Assembly (NCBI RefSeq): GCF_015207005.2
Contig: NZ_JADEXS020000001.1
Span: 4,898,001 to 4,962,000, forward strand
Length of the DNA stretch: 64,000 nt
Direction of reading: 5' to 3'
From: Desmonostoc muscorum LEGE 12446
GTDB taxonomy: Bacteria > Cyanobacteriota > Cyanobacteriia > Cyanobacteriales > Nostocaceae
In this document: piece after piece, positions 52,217 to 61,012 of the stretch
Layout of the letters: each line of letters starts with the position of its first letter
Numbering within the stretch: the first letter of the stretch is position 1
Program-made: the position numbers and the translations under genes
The notes under the pieces: model-generated
What the model saw: the letters and a program-made list of their open reading frames with translations, nothing else
Databases searched by the model: none
What the model was told of the DNA's origin: nothing

Positions 52217-52822
52217 ATGAACACTGCTGCCGCTGTTACCTTGATGCACCGCGCTTTTTTATCAGTCTTAGCAGTCCTTAGCTTGCTATCACCTGTGAAT
52301 GCTCAGGTACCACAGTTACCAGGCACTACCAGCCAACCACAACCCATTGATCCCAACGATCCTAATAACCTCCGTCCGGTAACTCAAAATAACAGCCTTT
52401 TGAGCATTGAAGGTGGCGATCGCTTAATGAAAGATGCAGAACAAGCCGTTTCTGCTCAAAACTACACTTTAGCTGCAAAGAAACTCCAAGAAGCACGTCA
52501 GGTTTATAATCAGCTATCTAATTTTTATCAAGATTTAAACGCGAGCTTTTCAGGAATTGACAATAAAGTTTCTGATTCTCAGCGTCAAAAAGCTTTATTA
52601 ACAGCCCAAAAACGAGATGAAGCTACCTTTCAACTAGCATTGGTACATCGGGCACAAAATCAGCCAGAATTAGCAGTACCATTGTTGGTTCAAATAATTA
52701 AGAGTCAAAACCCAACGCGGGATTTAGGTAAGAAAGCCTATAAACAGTTGTTTGAATTGGGTTTTGTTGACTCTCCCTACCCCAGAGAAAGTGGTAGTTC
52801 ATCTTCTTCATCTCAAAAATAG
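52217..52822 (+). CDS. exported protein with TPR-like helical region, unknown
   Basis: A 201-aa protein with a signal peptide (hydrophobic 12-28, cleavage likely after VNA) and then a Pro/Asn-rich linker. A helical segment (about 65-170: GDRLMKDAEQAVSAQNYTLA ... LVHRAQNQPELAVPLLVQII) resembles TPR-like pairs. It ends in a serine string (SSSSSQK). A periplasmic or thylakoid-lumen location is expected. Conserved in cyanobacteria from the look of it; function unknown. Confidence 0.72.
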   Translation: MNTAAAVTLMHRAFLSVLAVLSLLSPVNAQVPQLPGTTSQPQPIDPNDPNNLRPVTQNNSLLSIEGGDRLMKDAEQAVSAQNYTLAAKKLQEARQVYNQLSNFYQDLNASFSGIDNKVSDSQRQKALLTAQKRDEATFQLALVHRAQNQPELAVPLLVQIIKSQNPTRDLGKKAYKQLFELGFVDSPYPRESGSSSSSSQK

Positions 52823-52974
52823 CTAAATTAAAATCTGGGCATGGGGCATGGGGCATTGGTTATCAATTCCTATCCCTCATCTCCCTCATCCCACGTTCTC
52901 ACACTGGGCTAGTATAAAGCTAACTTGGTAGGAATTGAAGTCATTGAGCAAGAAAAATTCTGGTTCCTAAATTA

Positions 52975-53295
52975 TTATTTGTAAACTGCATTAATCACAA
53001 TATCTTTGATAGTTAAATAAATAATTAATAGCGATAATAAAAACTGTTCAATTTGAAGAATTGGGTCTAAACGCCAACCTTGAAAAAATAATATTCCTCC
53101 GCATAATAACAAGACAATTGGCGTAAATATCACTTGGGTAATATAAAGACTTAAAGCCCAACCTCTAAGTCTGGTTCCACGTTGGACTAGCCAAGCCAAT
53201 GTCAAAATAAAGTAGACAATTGCCAAAAGCAAATAAATAATTCCAATTAAACCACCTAGATTTAATCCAAAATTAACTTGAGCTAAAGTGACCAT
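52975..53295 (-). CDS. ycf66: Ycf66-family membrane protein
   Basis: A 106-aa protein with three to four hydrophobic segments. The motif GGILFFQGWRLDPILQIEQFL is the hallmark of Ycf66, found in cyanobacteria and in chloroplast genomes of some algae and lower plants. Function is unknown. The start is an ATG at 53295 (MVTLAQVNFGLNLGG). It stands alone. Confidence 0.85.
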   Translation of the reverse strand: MVTLAQVNFGLNLGGLIGIIYLLLAIVYFILTLAWLVQRGTRLRGWALSLYITQVIFTPIVLLLCGGILFFQGWRLDPILQIEQFLLSLLIIYLTIKDIVINAVYK

Positions 53296-53548
53296 TTGTT
53301 AATAATTCTGCTTAATTATACAAGCCAAAATATTAAACTTATTACTAATGGAATAAAAGAAAAATAAAAAGCCAAAATACACTTATCCCTAAGTCTATTT
53401 TGTAGACTGTTTGGCTATAATAGTGGGTTTATATAGGTCATGTTTTACTAACAGAACATGGAAGCCCAAAAGCTTTTTTAATTAAGAATTGTTGGGTTAA
53501 GCAGTCGCAAAACCCAACCGATAATTCTTGCCCATTTTCTCAGAACCT

Positions 53549-54217
53549 TTATCTCTTGTTACCAGGAGGTGAATTGCGTTGTGTGAGGTTATCAACTCGC
53601 AATTGTTGCCGTCCATTGGTGATAATTCGCAACATTTCTTGGAGATCCTGCTCAATATTTTCTAGGACGCTATCGGCATATTGATCGGCACCATCTTCAA
53701 TTTCTTGAGCGTGAGCGATCGCTGTTTGTCGCATTTGCTCCAACTCTTGCTGACAAGCATACCGCTTGCGCTCAATTTCAGTCAGAGTTTCTTGCATTAT
53801 TGCCTCACACTCTTGTTGCACTTGTCGCCGCATTTGTTCAGCTTCTTGTTTTGCCTGTTGAAGAATATCGCTTTCAGCTAAAATTTGAGCTTTTTTTGCT
53901 TGGGCGGCTTCAACTATTTGCTGGCCATATTCTTCTGCTTCCAGGAGAATTTCCTCCTTTTGTTCCAGAATTGCTGCTGCTTCTTGAAAAATTCCTGGCA
54001 AACCAAGGCGGATGTAGTCAAGCTGATCTAGCAGCTTTTCTTCATCGATGAGTGTGCGTCCCGTCAGGGGAATCCGGAGACTAGAGAGAACCATTTCCTC
54101 TAGACGGTTGAGTTCCTCCTGAATATCTATGCTTCCCTCTCCGCCGACATACTCTTGAGGGGGGGGGTTGCTTCCGTTGAGATTGGGTTCAACATTGGGG
54201 AGTTGTGATTGTAGCAT
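53549..54217 (-). CDS. DivIVA-like coiled-coil protein
   Basis: A 222-aa protein, mainly coiled coil (about 90-205: [20 protein letters not shown] ... [20 protein letters not shown]). This layout resembles cyanobacterial proteins related to DivIVA or the ATP-synthase b type, encoded next to coaD. A proline/asparagine N-terminus ([17 protein letters not shown]) overlaps the coaD 3' end by 91 bases and holds a C9 tract (coding strand). A role in septum or cell-wall organisation is inferred. Translation could start further in, after the overlap. Confidence 0.7.
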   Translation of the reverse strand: MLQSQLPNVEPNLNGSNPPPQEYVGGEGSIDIQEELNRLEEMVLSSLRIPLTGRTLIDEEKLLDQLDYIRLGLPGIFQEAAAILEQKEEILLEAEEYGQQIVEAAQAKKAQILAESDILQQAKQEAEQMRRQVQQECEAIMQETLTEIERKRYACQQELEQMRQTAIAHAQEIEDGADQYADSVLENIEQDLQEMLRIITNGRQQLRVDNLTQRNSPPGNKR

Positions 54218-54678
54218 TGGTATATATCTAGGGCAATGTGTGGGGGAACGAGATGATCGATAGAGCCACCAAACCTTGCAATCTCTTTTACCACACTACT
54301 ACTTAAAAAACTATACTCATTTGAGGTTGCGAGAAAAACTGTTTCTATTTGGGTAGAAAGAGTTTTATTTGTGTGAGCCATTTGCAGTTCCACTTCAAAA
54401 TCTGACACAGCCCGTAAGCCCCGTAGCAAAACTTGTGCATGTCGCATTTGGGCATAATTGACGGTCAAACCATCAAAACTGTCTACTTCTACATTAGGTA
54501 AATGTTGTGTAGAAAGACGGATCTGATCTAGCCGTTGCTGAACACTAAAGAGTGGCATTTTGTTAGGGTTCCGCAGTACAGCGACAATTACACGCTCAAA
54601 CAGCCGACTACCGCGCTGGATGAGGTCGAGGTGTCCCAAGGTGATGGGGTCAAAGCTGCCAGGGTAAATCGCAATCAC
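54127..54678 (-). CDS. coaD: phosphopantetheine adenylyltransferase
   Basis: A 183-aa coenzyme A biosynthesis enzyme (step 4). The nucleotidyl-transferase motif TLGH (13-16, in [10 protein letters not shown]), [20 protein letters not shown] and the [15 protein letters not shown] signature are intact. The usual length is about 160 aa; the extra C-terminal 20 residues ([20 protein letters not shown]) come from the 91-base overlap with the next gene and include the tract of nine G. Genes overlap, so they are co-transcribed. Confidence 0.93.
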   Translation of the reverse strand: MIAIYPGSFDPITLGHLDLIQRGSRLFERVIVAVLRNPNKMPLFSVQQRLDQIRLSTQHLPNVEVDSFDGLTVNYAQMRHAQVLLRGLRAVSDFEVELQMAHTNKTLSTQIETVFLATSNEYSFLSSSVVKEIARFGGSIDHLVPPHIALDIYQCYNHNSPMLNPISTEATPPLKSMSAEREA

Positions 54679-54969
54679 AATGATATATCAAACTTAATTT
54701 AGGTGATTATATTGAAATTGTTTTGTGTAACTTACTTAAATCTATCATCTTGCACTCTGAGTAAAAATGCTAAAGTCAATTGTTCTGGTGGCACAAGTTA
54801 TGCTCAACTAAGCTTTAGGAATTAGACTCCTAAATGTGGATGCTAGATTTCTACCTCTGTCTTCACAATGTTGTAGAGGATTCAAGGTTAGTCTGGTATT
54901 CCAGACATAAAAAACTCCGTACTTAGCAAAGTGCGCGGGTAGTTAACGAACTCTTCTAGGTAATTTTTC

Positions 54970-55845
54970 ATGGCACTGGATTTTTCCACCTTGCCCTTGG
55001 CATTTCAATTTACTTCCCCAGGACCAATTCTGGTGAGAATAGGGCCATTGACTATCCGCTGGTATGGCTTGTTGATTGCCACAGCTGTGTTAATTGGCGT
55101 CATGCTTTCCCAGCATTTGGCAAAGCGCCGTCATGTTAATCCGGAGTTACTGAGCGATTTGTTCTTTTGGTTGTTAATTGGTGCAATTCCCGGCGCACGA
55201 CTATACTACGTTTTGTTTGAATGGCCAAAATATGCCTCCACTCCAGAAAAAATCTTTGCTATCTGGGAAGGAGGTATTGCCATTCACGGAGCTATTATTG
55301 GCGGGGTTTTGGCGTCTTTAATTTTTGCTAAACTCAAGCAGGTTTCTTTCTGGCAACTGGCGGACTTAGTAGCGCCTTCGCTGATTTTAGGGCAAGCGAT
55401 CGGACGTTGGGGTAATTTTTTCAACTCAGAAGCTTTTGGCGATCCTACCAATTTACCTTGGAAGCTATATATTCCACCAGAACGTCGTCCCCTAGAGTAT
55501 GTTAATTTTGATTACTTTCATCCCACCTTCCTGTATGAATCTCTGTGGGATTTAATGGTGTTTACGCTGCTAATAACGTTGTTTTTCCGGTCTTTATCCG
55601 GCAAGCCACGCCTGAAAGTAGGCACGCTGTTTCTAGTTTACTGGCCAGCATACAGCTTAGGACGCCTGTGGATTGAAGGATTTCGCACTGATAGCTTGAT
55701 GCTGGGGCCTTTGCGGATGGCACAAGTAGTGAGTTCTCTGGGAATTTTATTGGGATTATTTGGGTTAGCTTGGCTTTACTTACTCAAACGCCCTTTGCCT
55801 GATGTGATTCCTAGTCCTAAGGGAGATGGGGAGATGAGGGGATGA
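54970..55845 (+). CDS. lgt: prolipoprotein diacylglyceryl transferase
   Basis: A 291-aa inner-membrane enzyme adding diacylglycerol to the lipobox Cys of prolipoproteins. Signature blocks: [42 protein letters not shown], and the Lgt signature [13 protein letters not shown]. Seven membrane segments are plausible. The last dozen residues ([11 protein letters not shown]) are coded by a GGGGAGATG-type short repeat reaching into the 3' flank, which suggests repeat invasion of the gene end. At least three lipoproteins in this window would be substrates. Confidence 0.95.
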   Translation: MALDFSTLPLAFQFTSPGPILVRIGPLTIRWYGLLIATAVLIGVMLSQHLAKRRHVNPELLSDLFFWLLIGAIPGARLYYVLFEWPKYASTPEKIFAIWEGGIAIHGAIIGGVLASLIFAKLKQVSFWQLADLVAPSLILGQAIGRWGNFFNSEAFGDPTNLPWKLYIPPERRPLEYVNFDYFHPTFLYESLWDLMVFTLLITLFFRSLSGKPRLKVGTLFLVYWPAYSLGRLWIEGFRTDSLMLGPLRMAQVVSSLGILLGLFGLAWLYLLKRPLPDVIPSPKGDGEMRG

Positions 55846-56026
55846 GGGACTGGAGACTGGGGAAGGGTTTTTCTAACCCAATACCCTATGCCCAAAAATA
55901 AAAAATGCCCCAGAGTTTTCTCTAGGGCTTAACCAGGGTGCATCTACCATTACTCTCTACTAGGGAAAGAGGGTGAATCCGGAAAGATACTGAGAAAATA
56001 ACAAAAAAATTTTTTGAGGGATTGCT

Positions 56027-56848
56027 GTGTGTTCTGATAAAAGTAAATATACAGAAAATCTGAGTTATAAAAAAACACCATACACTATAGAACCATCTGT
56101 GTACATTGTCGGAGCAGGGCCTGGAGATCCCGATCTATTAACGGTGAAGGCACAGAAACTATTGGCTGTTGCTGATGTGATTTTATTTGCTGATTCTTTA
56201 GTTCCAGAACAGATTTTAGAAATTTGCCGAAAAGATGCTGAGATAATTAGAACTGCAAATCAAACTTTAGAAGAGATTTTGGCGATTATGGTGGAAAAGG
56301 TGCGATCGCAACACAAATCTCTAGTCCGTCTCCATTCCGGCGATCCCAGCCTGTACAGCGCTATCCACGAGCAAATGCACCTCCTCGCAGAGGCAAATAT
56401 TCCTTTTGAAGTCATACCCGGTATCAGCGCTTTTCAAGCTGCTGCTGCCAAACTCAAAGTAGAACTGACTGTACCTGGTTTAGTCCAAACCATCATTTTG
56501 ACACGCATCAGCGGACGTACAGAAGTCCCCGCCCCGGAAGAATTAACTTCCCTAGCAGCACATCAGGCTAGCCTTTGCCTATATTTGAGTGCGCGTCATA
56601 TCGAAAATGCTCAAGCCAAGCTACTCGAACATTACCCAGCCGAAACCCCAGTGGCGATCTGCTTTCGCATCGGATGGCCGGATGAAAAAATTAGGGTTGT
56701 GCCTCTGAGTCAAATGGCAGACTGTACTCATCAAGAAAAACTAATTCGCACCACACTTTATATAATCAGTCCAGCACTGTCGCCAGCAACAGGGCGATCG
56801 CGTTTATATCATCCTGAACACAGTCATTTATTTCGTTCGTCTCATTGA
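56027..56848 (+). CDS. cobM: precorrin-4 C11-methyltransferase
   Basis: A 273-aa SAM-dependent corrin-ring methyltransferase of vitamin B12 synthesis. VYIVGAGPGDPDLLTVKAQK (SAM-binding loop), LHSGDPSLYSAIHEQM, and PGISAFQAAAAKLKVELTVP with QTIILTRISGRTEVP are the CobM/CbiF hallmarks. The start is a GTG at 56027; a short non-conserved leader of about 20 residues precedes the domain. No other cob genes are adjacent, as is common in cyanobacteria. No cobalamin riboswitch is evident upstream. Confidence 0.93.
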   Translation: MCSDKSKYTENLSYKKTPYTIEPSVYIVGAGPGDPDLLTVKAQKLLAVADVILFADSLVPEQILEICRKDAEIIRTANQTLEEILAIMVEKVRSQHKSLVRLHSGDPSLYSAIHEQMHLLAEANIPFEVIPGISAFQAAAAKLKVELTVPGLVQTIILTRISGRTEVPAPEELTSLAAHQASLCLYLSARHIENAQAKLLEHYPAETPVAICFRIGWPDEKIRVVPLSQMADCTHQEKLIRTTLYIISPALSPATGRSRLYHPEHSHLFRSSH

Positions 56849-56962
56849 AGATTGGGGATTGCGAAAGTGTTCTAAAATTTGGGAGGAGTTAAAGCAAATT
56901 CCATAATTTTGCATCTGACCTAATCCCCAGTCCCTAATCCCCAATCCCCAGTCCCTTTTACT

Positions 56963-57316
56963 ATGCCATTAATTAAAGTCCAAACTTCTGCATCTGCTCC
57001 TCAAAAAGCTGAAATTGAATCAATGCTTTTGAGCCTATCAGCCAAGTTAGCAAAACATTTGGGAAAACCAGAATCCTATGTCATGACGGCTTTTGAACCA
57101 GAAATTCCTATGACTTTTGCGGGTAATACAGACCCAGTTTGTTACGTTGAAATTAAGAGCATTGGCACCATGAAGCCAGACCAAACTAAAGCGATGAGTG
57201 ATGATTTTTGTCAGCAGATTAACCAAACGCTGGGTGTGCCTAAAAATCGAATTTATATAGAGTTTGCAGATGCTAAGGGTGCAATGTGGGGCTGGAACGG
57301 CACTACCTTTGGTTAA
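56963..57316 (+). CDS. tautomerase (MIF family)
   Basis: A 117-aa protein of the macrophage-migration-inhibitory-factor/phenylpyruvate-tautomerase family. Pro2 (catalytic base after Met removal: MPLIKVQTSA) and the segment SYVMTAFEP plus GVPKNRIYIEFADAKGAMWG match. Cyanobacterial MIF homologues keep tautomerase activity to some degree; the physiological substrate is unknown. It is preceded by a CCCCAAT/CCCCAGT repeat tract (56920-56957) that ends 6 bases before the start, so a normal Shine-Dalgarno is absent. Confidence 0.9.
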   Translation: MPLIKVQTSASAPQKAEIESMLLSLSAKLAKHLGKPESYVMTAFEPEIPMTFAGNTDPVCYVEIKSIGTMKPDQTKAMSDDFCQQINQTLGVPKNRIYIEFADAKGAMWGWNGTTFG

Positions 57317-57394
57317 TTCGTCGTGTTCTTTGATTAAGACGAAATCGATCTGGCAGGTGTAGGATAGAGATTCAGCATCAACTCGTAATTTTTT

Positions 57395-58462
57395 ATGTCT
57401 GCTACGCCTCTTGTTTCTCAGGTTGACTCACACAACCCAGTCAAATCAGCATTACTTCCTCCCCTACTTGGTGCAACCATCGCGGAGTTAACTGCTTGGG
57501 TGCAACAACAGGGACAACCTGCTTACAGAGGAAAGCAACTACATGAATGGATATATCACAAGGGAGTGCGATCGCTCTCTGATATTTCTGTCTTCTCGAA
57601 GCAATGGCGTGCAGAACTTGCAGAGATTCCCATCGGACGCTCAACTTTACACTATCGCTCCGTAGCACCCGATGGCACGGTGAAATATCTTTTGCGATTA
57701 GCAGATGAGCAAATTATTGAAACTGTTGGTATCCCTTGGGAAAATCGGCTGACGGTTTGCGTCTCTACTCAAGTGGGTTGTCCTATGGCGTGTGATTTCT
57801 GCGCTACTGGTAAAGGAGGCTACAAGCGCAACTTAGCAGTGCATGAAATTGTCGATCAGGTGTTGACTGTCCAAGAAGATTTTCAACAACGGGTTACCAA
57901 TGTCGTGTTTATGGGATTGGGTGAACCGTTGTTGAATACTGAGAATGTCCTAGCAGCCCTGAGATCTCTCAATCAGGATGTCGGTATAGGACAGCGATCG
58001 CTGACTGTTTCTACAGTTGGTATTCGCGATCGCATCCGTCAGTTCGCGCAACACCATTTGCAAATCACTCTTGCGGTTAGTCTCCATGCGCCCAACCAAG
58101 AACTCCGAGAAAAACTCATCCCCAGCGCCCGCGCTTATCCTCTAGAAGATTTGCTAGCTGAATGTCGGGAATATGTGGAAATCACTGGACGCCGCGTTAC
58201 CTTTGAATATGTTCTCCTGGCTGGTGTGAATGATTTGCCAGAACACGCATTAGAATTATCGAAATGTCTGCGGGGATTTCAAAGTCATGTGAATTTGATT
58301 CCTTACAACCCCATCCAAGAAGTAGACTATAAACGCCCTAACCGCGATCGTATTCAAGCATTTCTCAATGTCCTCAAGCAACAACAAACTGCTGTTAGCG
58401 TCCGTTACTCTCGTGGTTTGGAAGCTGATGCTGCTTGTGGACAACTCAGAGCAAGTAAATAA
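57395..58462 (+). CDS. rlmN: 23S rRNA/tRNA adenine-2-methyltransferase
   Basis: A 355-aa radical-SAM enzyme that methylates A2503 of 23S rRNA and A37 of some tRNAs. The CxxxCxxC cluster site is Cys129-Cys133-Cys136 ([12 protein letters not shown]). [27 protein letters not shown] and the C-terminal methyl-carrier Cys in [10 protein letters not shown] are seen. A short N-terminal extension precedes the RlmN domain. The gene follows the MIF-like gene by 78 bases on the same strand; co-transcription is possible. Confidence 0.95.
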   Translation: MSATPLVSQVDSHNPVKSALLPPLLGATIAELTAWVQQQGQPAYRGKQLHEWIYHKGVRSLSDISVFSKQWRAELAEIPIGRSTLHYRSVAPDGTVKYLLRLADEQIIETVGIPWENRLTVCVSTQVGCPMACDFCATGKGGYKRNLAVHEIVDQVLTVQEDFQQRVTNVVFMGLGEPLLNTENVLAALRSLNQDVGIGQRSLTVSTVGIRDRIRQFAQHHLQITLAVSLHAPNQELREKLIPSARAYPLEDLLAECREYVEITGRRVTFEYVLLAGVNDLPEHALELSKCLRGFQSHVNLIPYNPIQEVDYKRPNRDRIQAFLNVLKQQQTAVSVRYSRGLEADAACGQLRASK

Positions 58463-58533
58463 AAGTTATATTAATTTGAATGAAAAATGATTGCGACAGA
58501 TCGATTCACTAAACTCAAATTCAGAGTTATTAA

Positions 58534-59676
58534 TTAACTTTTAGATAAATCATAAGCCTTAGCATAATCGCCCAAGACGTAGTAAGCAGCTTTCAAACGA
58601 GCAAGAGCTTCTTCTTCACTACGCCGATCTTTGATTGTCCTAGCTAAGAGCAAACGTTCTTCATGATATGTAACTGCTTTGTTATAGTCACCCAAAGCTT
58701 CACAAGCAACTCCTAAACTACCTAAAGACTGTTCCTCGCTACGCTTGTCTTGAATTTCTCTAGCTAATTGCAACCGCTCTTCATAATACTTAATGGCTTT
58801 AGTATAATCATATATGGCACAACAAGCATTACCTAAATTTTTTAGCACCTGAGAAGCACTGCGAACATTTTTTAAGGAGCGTGCTAGTATTACACATTGC
58901 TCATAGTAGGCGATCGCTTTTGGGTAATTGTCCAAACCATACCAAGCATTACCCAAATTTTTGAGTACCTGTTCCTCGCCCCAATGATCTTTGAGTTCCC
59001 GCACAATTTCTAGGCTTTGCTGCTGATACTCAATAGCTTGTGTAAAGTTACCTAAAGCTTTATATACCAATCCCAAATTATTTAGTGCTGCTACTTGACT
59101 GCGTTTGTCTTGTAGCTGCTTGGTTATTTTTAAACACTTTTCTAGAAATTCAGTTGCTTTGTTATGGTCATTTAGGTGACGGTATGCGTTGCCCAAATGC
59201 GAAAGTGCTTGCATCTGCAATGCTAAATCTGAGGTTTCTTCGCTTAAAGACATACACTCTTGAGAGTAAGAGATAGTATTTTTGTAGTCTCCTGCGCTGT
59301 AAGTTACCAATCCTAAAAAAGAAAGTACCTGTGCCTGTTTTTGTAAATCCTTAACTGCTTGAAACAATATCAAAGATTGTTGTAAAGACTTCATTGCCGC
59401 TATTAATTCACCAGCTTGCTGCTGTTGAATACCTTGTCGTAGCAGCCGAGATGCTTCGGATAAATGTTCGTCACTTTCCGGTGGAGGTGGTATTTCTGCT
59501 TGTGAACCAGAGTCAAATTCATGGGTAATTGTATTGCGCTTCACTGGTTTTAGGTAGGTTATGGGTAATTTCAGGGGGACTGTATTTTTTGATCTATTAT
59601 TCCATCTGTCTTTAGACATCAACCCCTTCCTGTTTAGTCTGGTGGTAAATCTAGTGTTCCCAAAACCAGAATGCAT
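58534..59676 (-). CDS. TPR-repeat protein (kinesin-light-chain/LGN type)
   Basis: A 380-aa protein with about seven tandem 40-residue TPR units of TPR_12 type (e.g. ALNNLGLVYKALGNFTQAIE then YQQQSLEI; LGNAWYGLDNYPKAIAYYEQ), from about residue 80 to the end. Units are nearly regular in phase, so it should form a continuous superhelix for protein binding. The N-terminal 70 residues are disordered and Pro/Ser-rich. No enzyme domain or signal peptide. Similar repeats are common in filamentous cyanobacteria; the partner is unknown. It may start at 59619 instead. Confidence 0.85.
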   Translation of the reverse strand: MHSGFGNTRFTTRLNRKGLMSKDRWNNRSKNTVPLKLPITYLKPVKRNTITHEFDSGSQAEIPPPPESDEHLSEASRLLRQGIQQQQAGELIAAMKSLQQSLILFQAVKDLQKQAQVLSFLGLVTYSAGDYKNTISYSQECMSLSEETSDLALQMQALSHLGNAYRHLNDHNKATEFLEKCLKITKQLQDKRSQVAALNNLGLVYKALGNFTQAIEYQQQSLEIVRELKDHWGEEQVLKNLGNAWYGLDNYPKAIAYYEQCVILARSLKNVRSASQVLKNLGNACCAIYDYTKAIKYYEERLQLAREIQDKRSEEQSLGSLGVACEALGDYNKAVTYHEERLLLARTIKDRRSEEEALARLKAAYYVLGDYAKAYDLSKS

Positions 59677-59992
59677 CTTTCATGAAGCTGGTTTACCACA
59701 ACGTGGATACCAAATACTTGCATTGAATAGCCCCATTGAGGATAGTACCAGTGAAAGTTAATCGATGAAGCGATCGCGCTTAACTTACCACTAATAAACC
59801 TGCCTTGAAAATATCTCTTTCCCAGTCCCCAATCCCCAATCCCCAGTCCCTATTTTCAAGGCAGGTGTAAACAACAAGCATAACTATAGTGATTACTCAC
59901 TTAGCCGACAAGCAATTTCCAAACTTAAATACCCTAAACTAACAGACTGGAATTAGGCAATTGATATTTATGCACTTTTTAATTTATAAACT
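59677..59992. other. intergenic region with short repeats
   Basis: About 316 bases, no gene. Facing repeats: CCCAGTCCCCAAT units at about 59821-59848, and the pair CCTGCCTTGAAAATA / TATTTTCAAGGCAGG (59800-59814 and 59851-59865) form an inverted repeat around them. Otherwise nothing is seen. Confidence 0.5.
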
Positions 59993-60295
59993 TTATCTAT
60001 TTATTGGTGTTTTTGTATTCCAAACTTGTTCAAATTCTCCCTTTGTAATTTCAAAGTCGCGTATATCATCTTCAGCCATACGTTGATCGGATAACATTCC
60101 GTAATCATCAGCAAAATGGCTACTATCATAAAACAAGACGTTGCCATTTTCATAAACTTCTATTTGTCTGACCACATGGAAATTATTACCAATTTCCATA
60201 AAATATGTGCTAGTACCCCAAGTATCAAACTCACCTCCAAGGGATTCATCCCAGAACCATTTGCAATATTTTTTTGCTTTTACTAAAAGAGACAT
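59993..60295 (-). CDS. small DUF6881-like protein
   Basis: A 100-aa protein if started at the ATG at 60295 (MSLLVKAKKYCKWF); an upstream ATG at 60331 adds 12 residues. The block RQIEVYENGNVLFYDSSHFADDYGML is like DUF6881-type proteins, which often lie in toxin/immunity contexts. No catalytic residue or membrane segment. It is divergent in composition from neighbours (AT-rich). Function unknown; the family call is tentative. Confidence 0.55.
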   Translation of the reverse strand: MSLLVKAKKYCKWFWDESLGGEFDTWGTSTYFMEIGNNFHVVRQIEVYENGNVLFYDSSHFADDYGMLSDQRMAEDDIRDFEITKGEFEQVWNTKTPINR

Positions 60296-60385
60296 AATTA
60301 ATTTACTCCTTTGAGGAATTGCTGCTTTCAAGCTACTCTAGGAAAACGGAGTGTTTGCGAAGTTTAGGCATTCATCGTAACAATA

Positions 60386-60856
60386 TTATTCTACTGTACT
60401 ATTATCAATATCTGTGCTGTAGGCATGGCATAGGATCTCTCGCACCTCCACTAAAATTTTGCCTAGCATATTTTTGCCACTACCATCAGCTCCGCAACCC
60501 CAGTAAAAATCGATGGGTGAGTTTTCAACAATTTCTTCATCGCCTGTGGAAAGTAAGATATCCCTGATATCTGTATGAGTTTGAAATTTACATAACACTG
60601 CTTGACGCATAATGTTGTCTTTAACTTGTTCCCAGTCTTGGCGTAATGGACGCTTTCTTTCACGCCCCATTCTTGCAGCATCTTTAGGCATTTTAACCAG
60701 ACGGATTTGTTCTGCATGAGGCGTACCAACAAACTTTTGTGCTTGAAAGTAGTGTTCACTAGTCGGCCAATACAATCCATCTAACTCGAAGCCGTGGGGT
60801 GAAAAGTTAGAGAAACAGCCATATTGTTCACGAATGCTATAAAAGTAGATTGTCAT
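60386..60856 (-). CDS. NADAR-family N-glycosidase-like protein (YbiA type)
   Basis: A 156-aa protein with the NADAR blocks YGCFSNFSPHGFELDGLYWP, EHYFQAQKF, and NSPIDFYWGCGADGSGKNMLG (the W-G-x-G-x-D-G-x-G-x-N-x-L-G signature). YbiA/RibX-type enzymes hydrolyse riboflavin-synthesis intermediates, and other NADAR proteins remove ADP-ribose from guanine and act as immunity to DarT-type toxins. No DarT-like gene is nearby. It is 55-90 bases upstream of the DUF6881-like gene on the same strand and may form a pair with it. Confidence 0.87.
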   Translation of the reverse strand: MTIYFYSIREQYGCFSNFSPHGFELDGLYWPTSEHYFQAQKFVGTPHAEQIRLVKMPKDAARMGRERKRPLRQDWEQVKDNIMRQAVLCKFQTHTDIRDILLSTGDEEIVENSPIDFYWGCGADGSGKNMLGKILVEVREILCHAYSTDIDNSTVE

Positions 60857-61012
60857 AGAAGTTAGTAAGACTTGGGTGTGAATAAATAGTAATAGCGATC
60901 GCTATTCTATTAACTAAATTATTTAATAGTAATCGACCATTATATATTTTGCCAATGCCAGTTTTATTAAATAATAAATTCAACCTTTGAAAATCACTTA
61001 TTTAAACTAAGT

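Noticed and set aside
55984..56030. Cobalamin riboswitch before cobM
   Set aside because: No B12-box-like sequence or suitable structure was found upstream.
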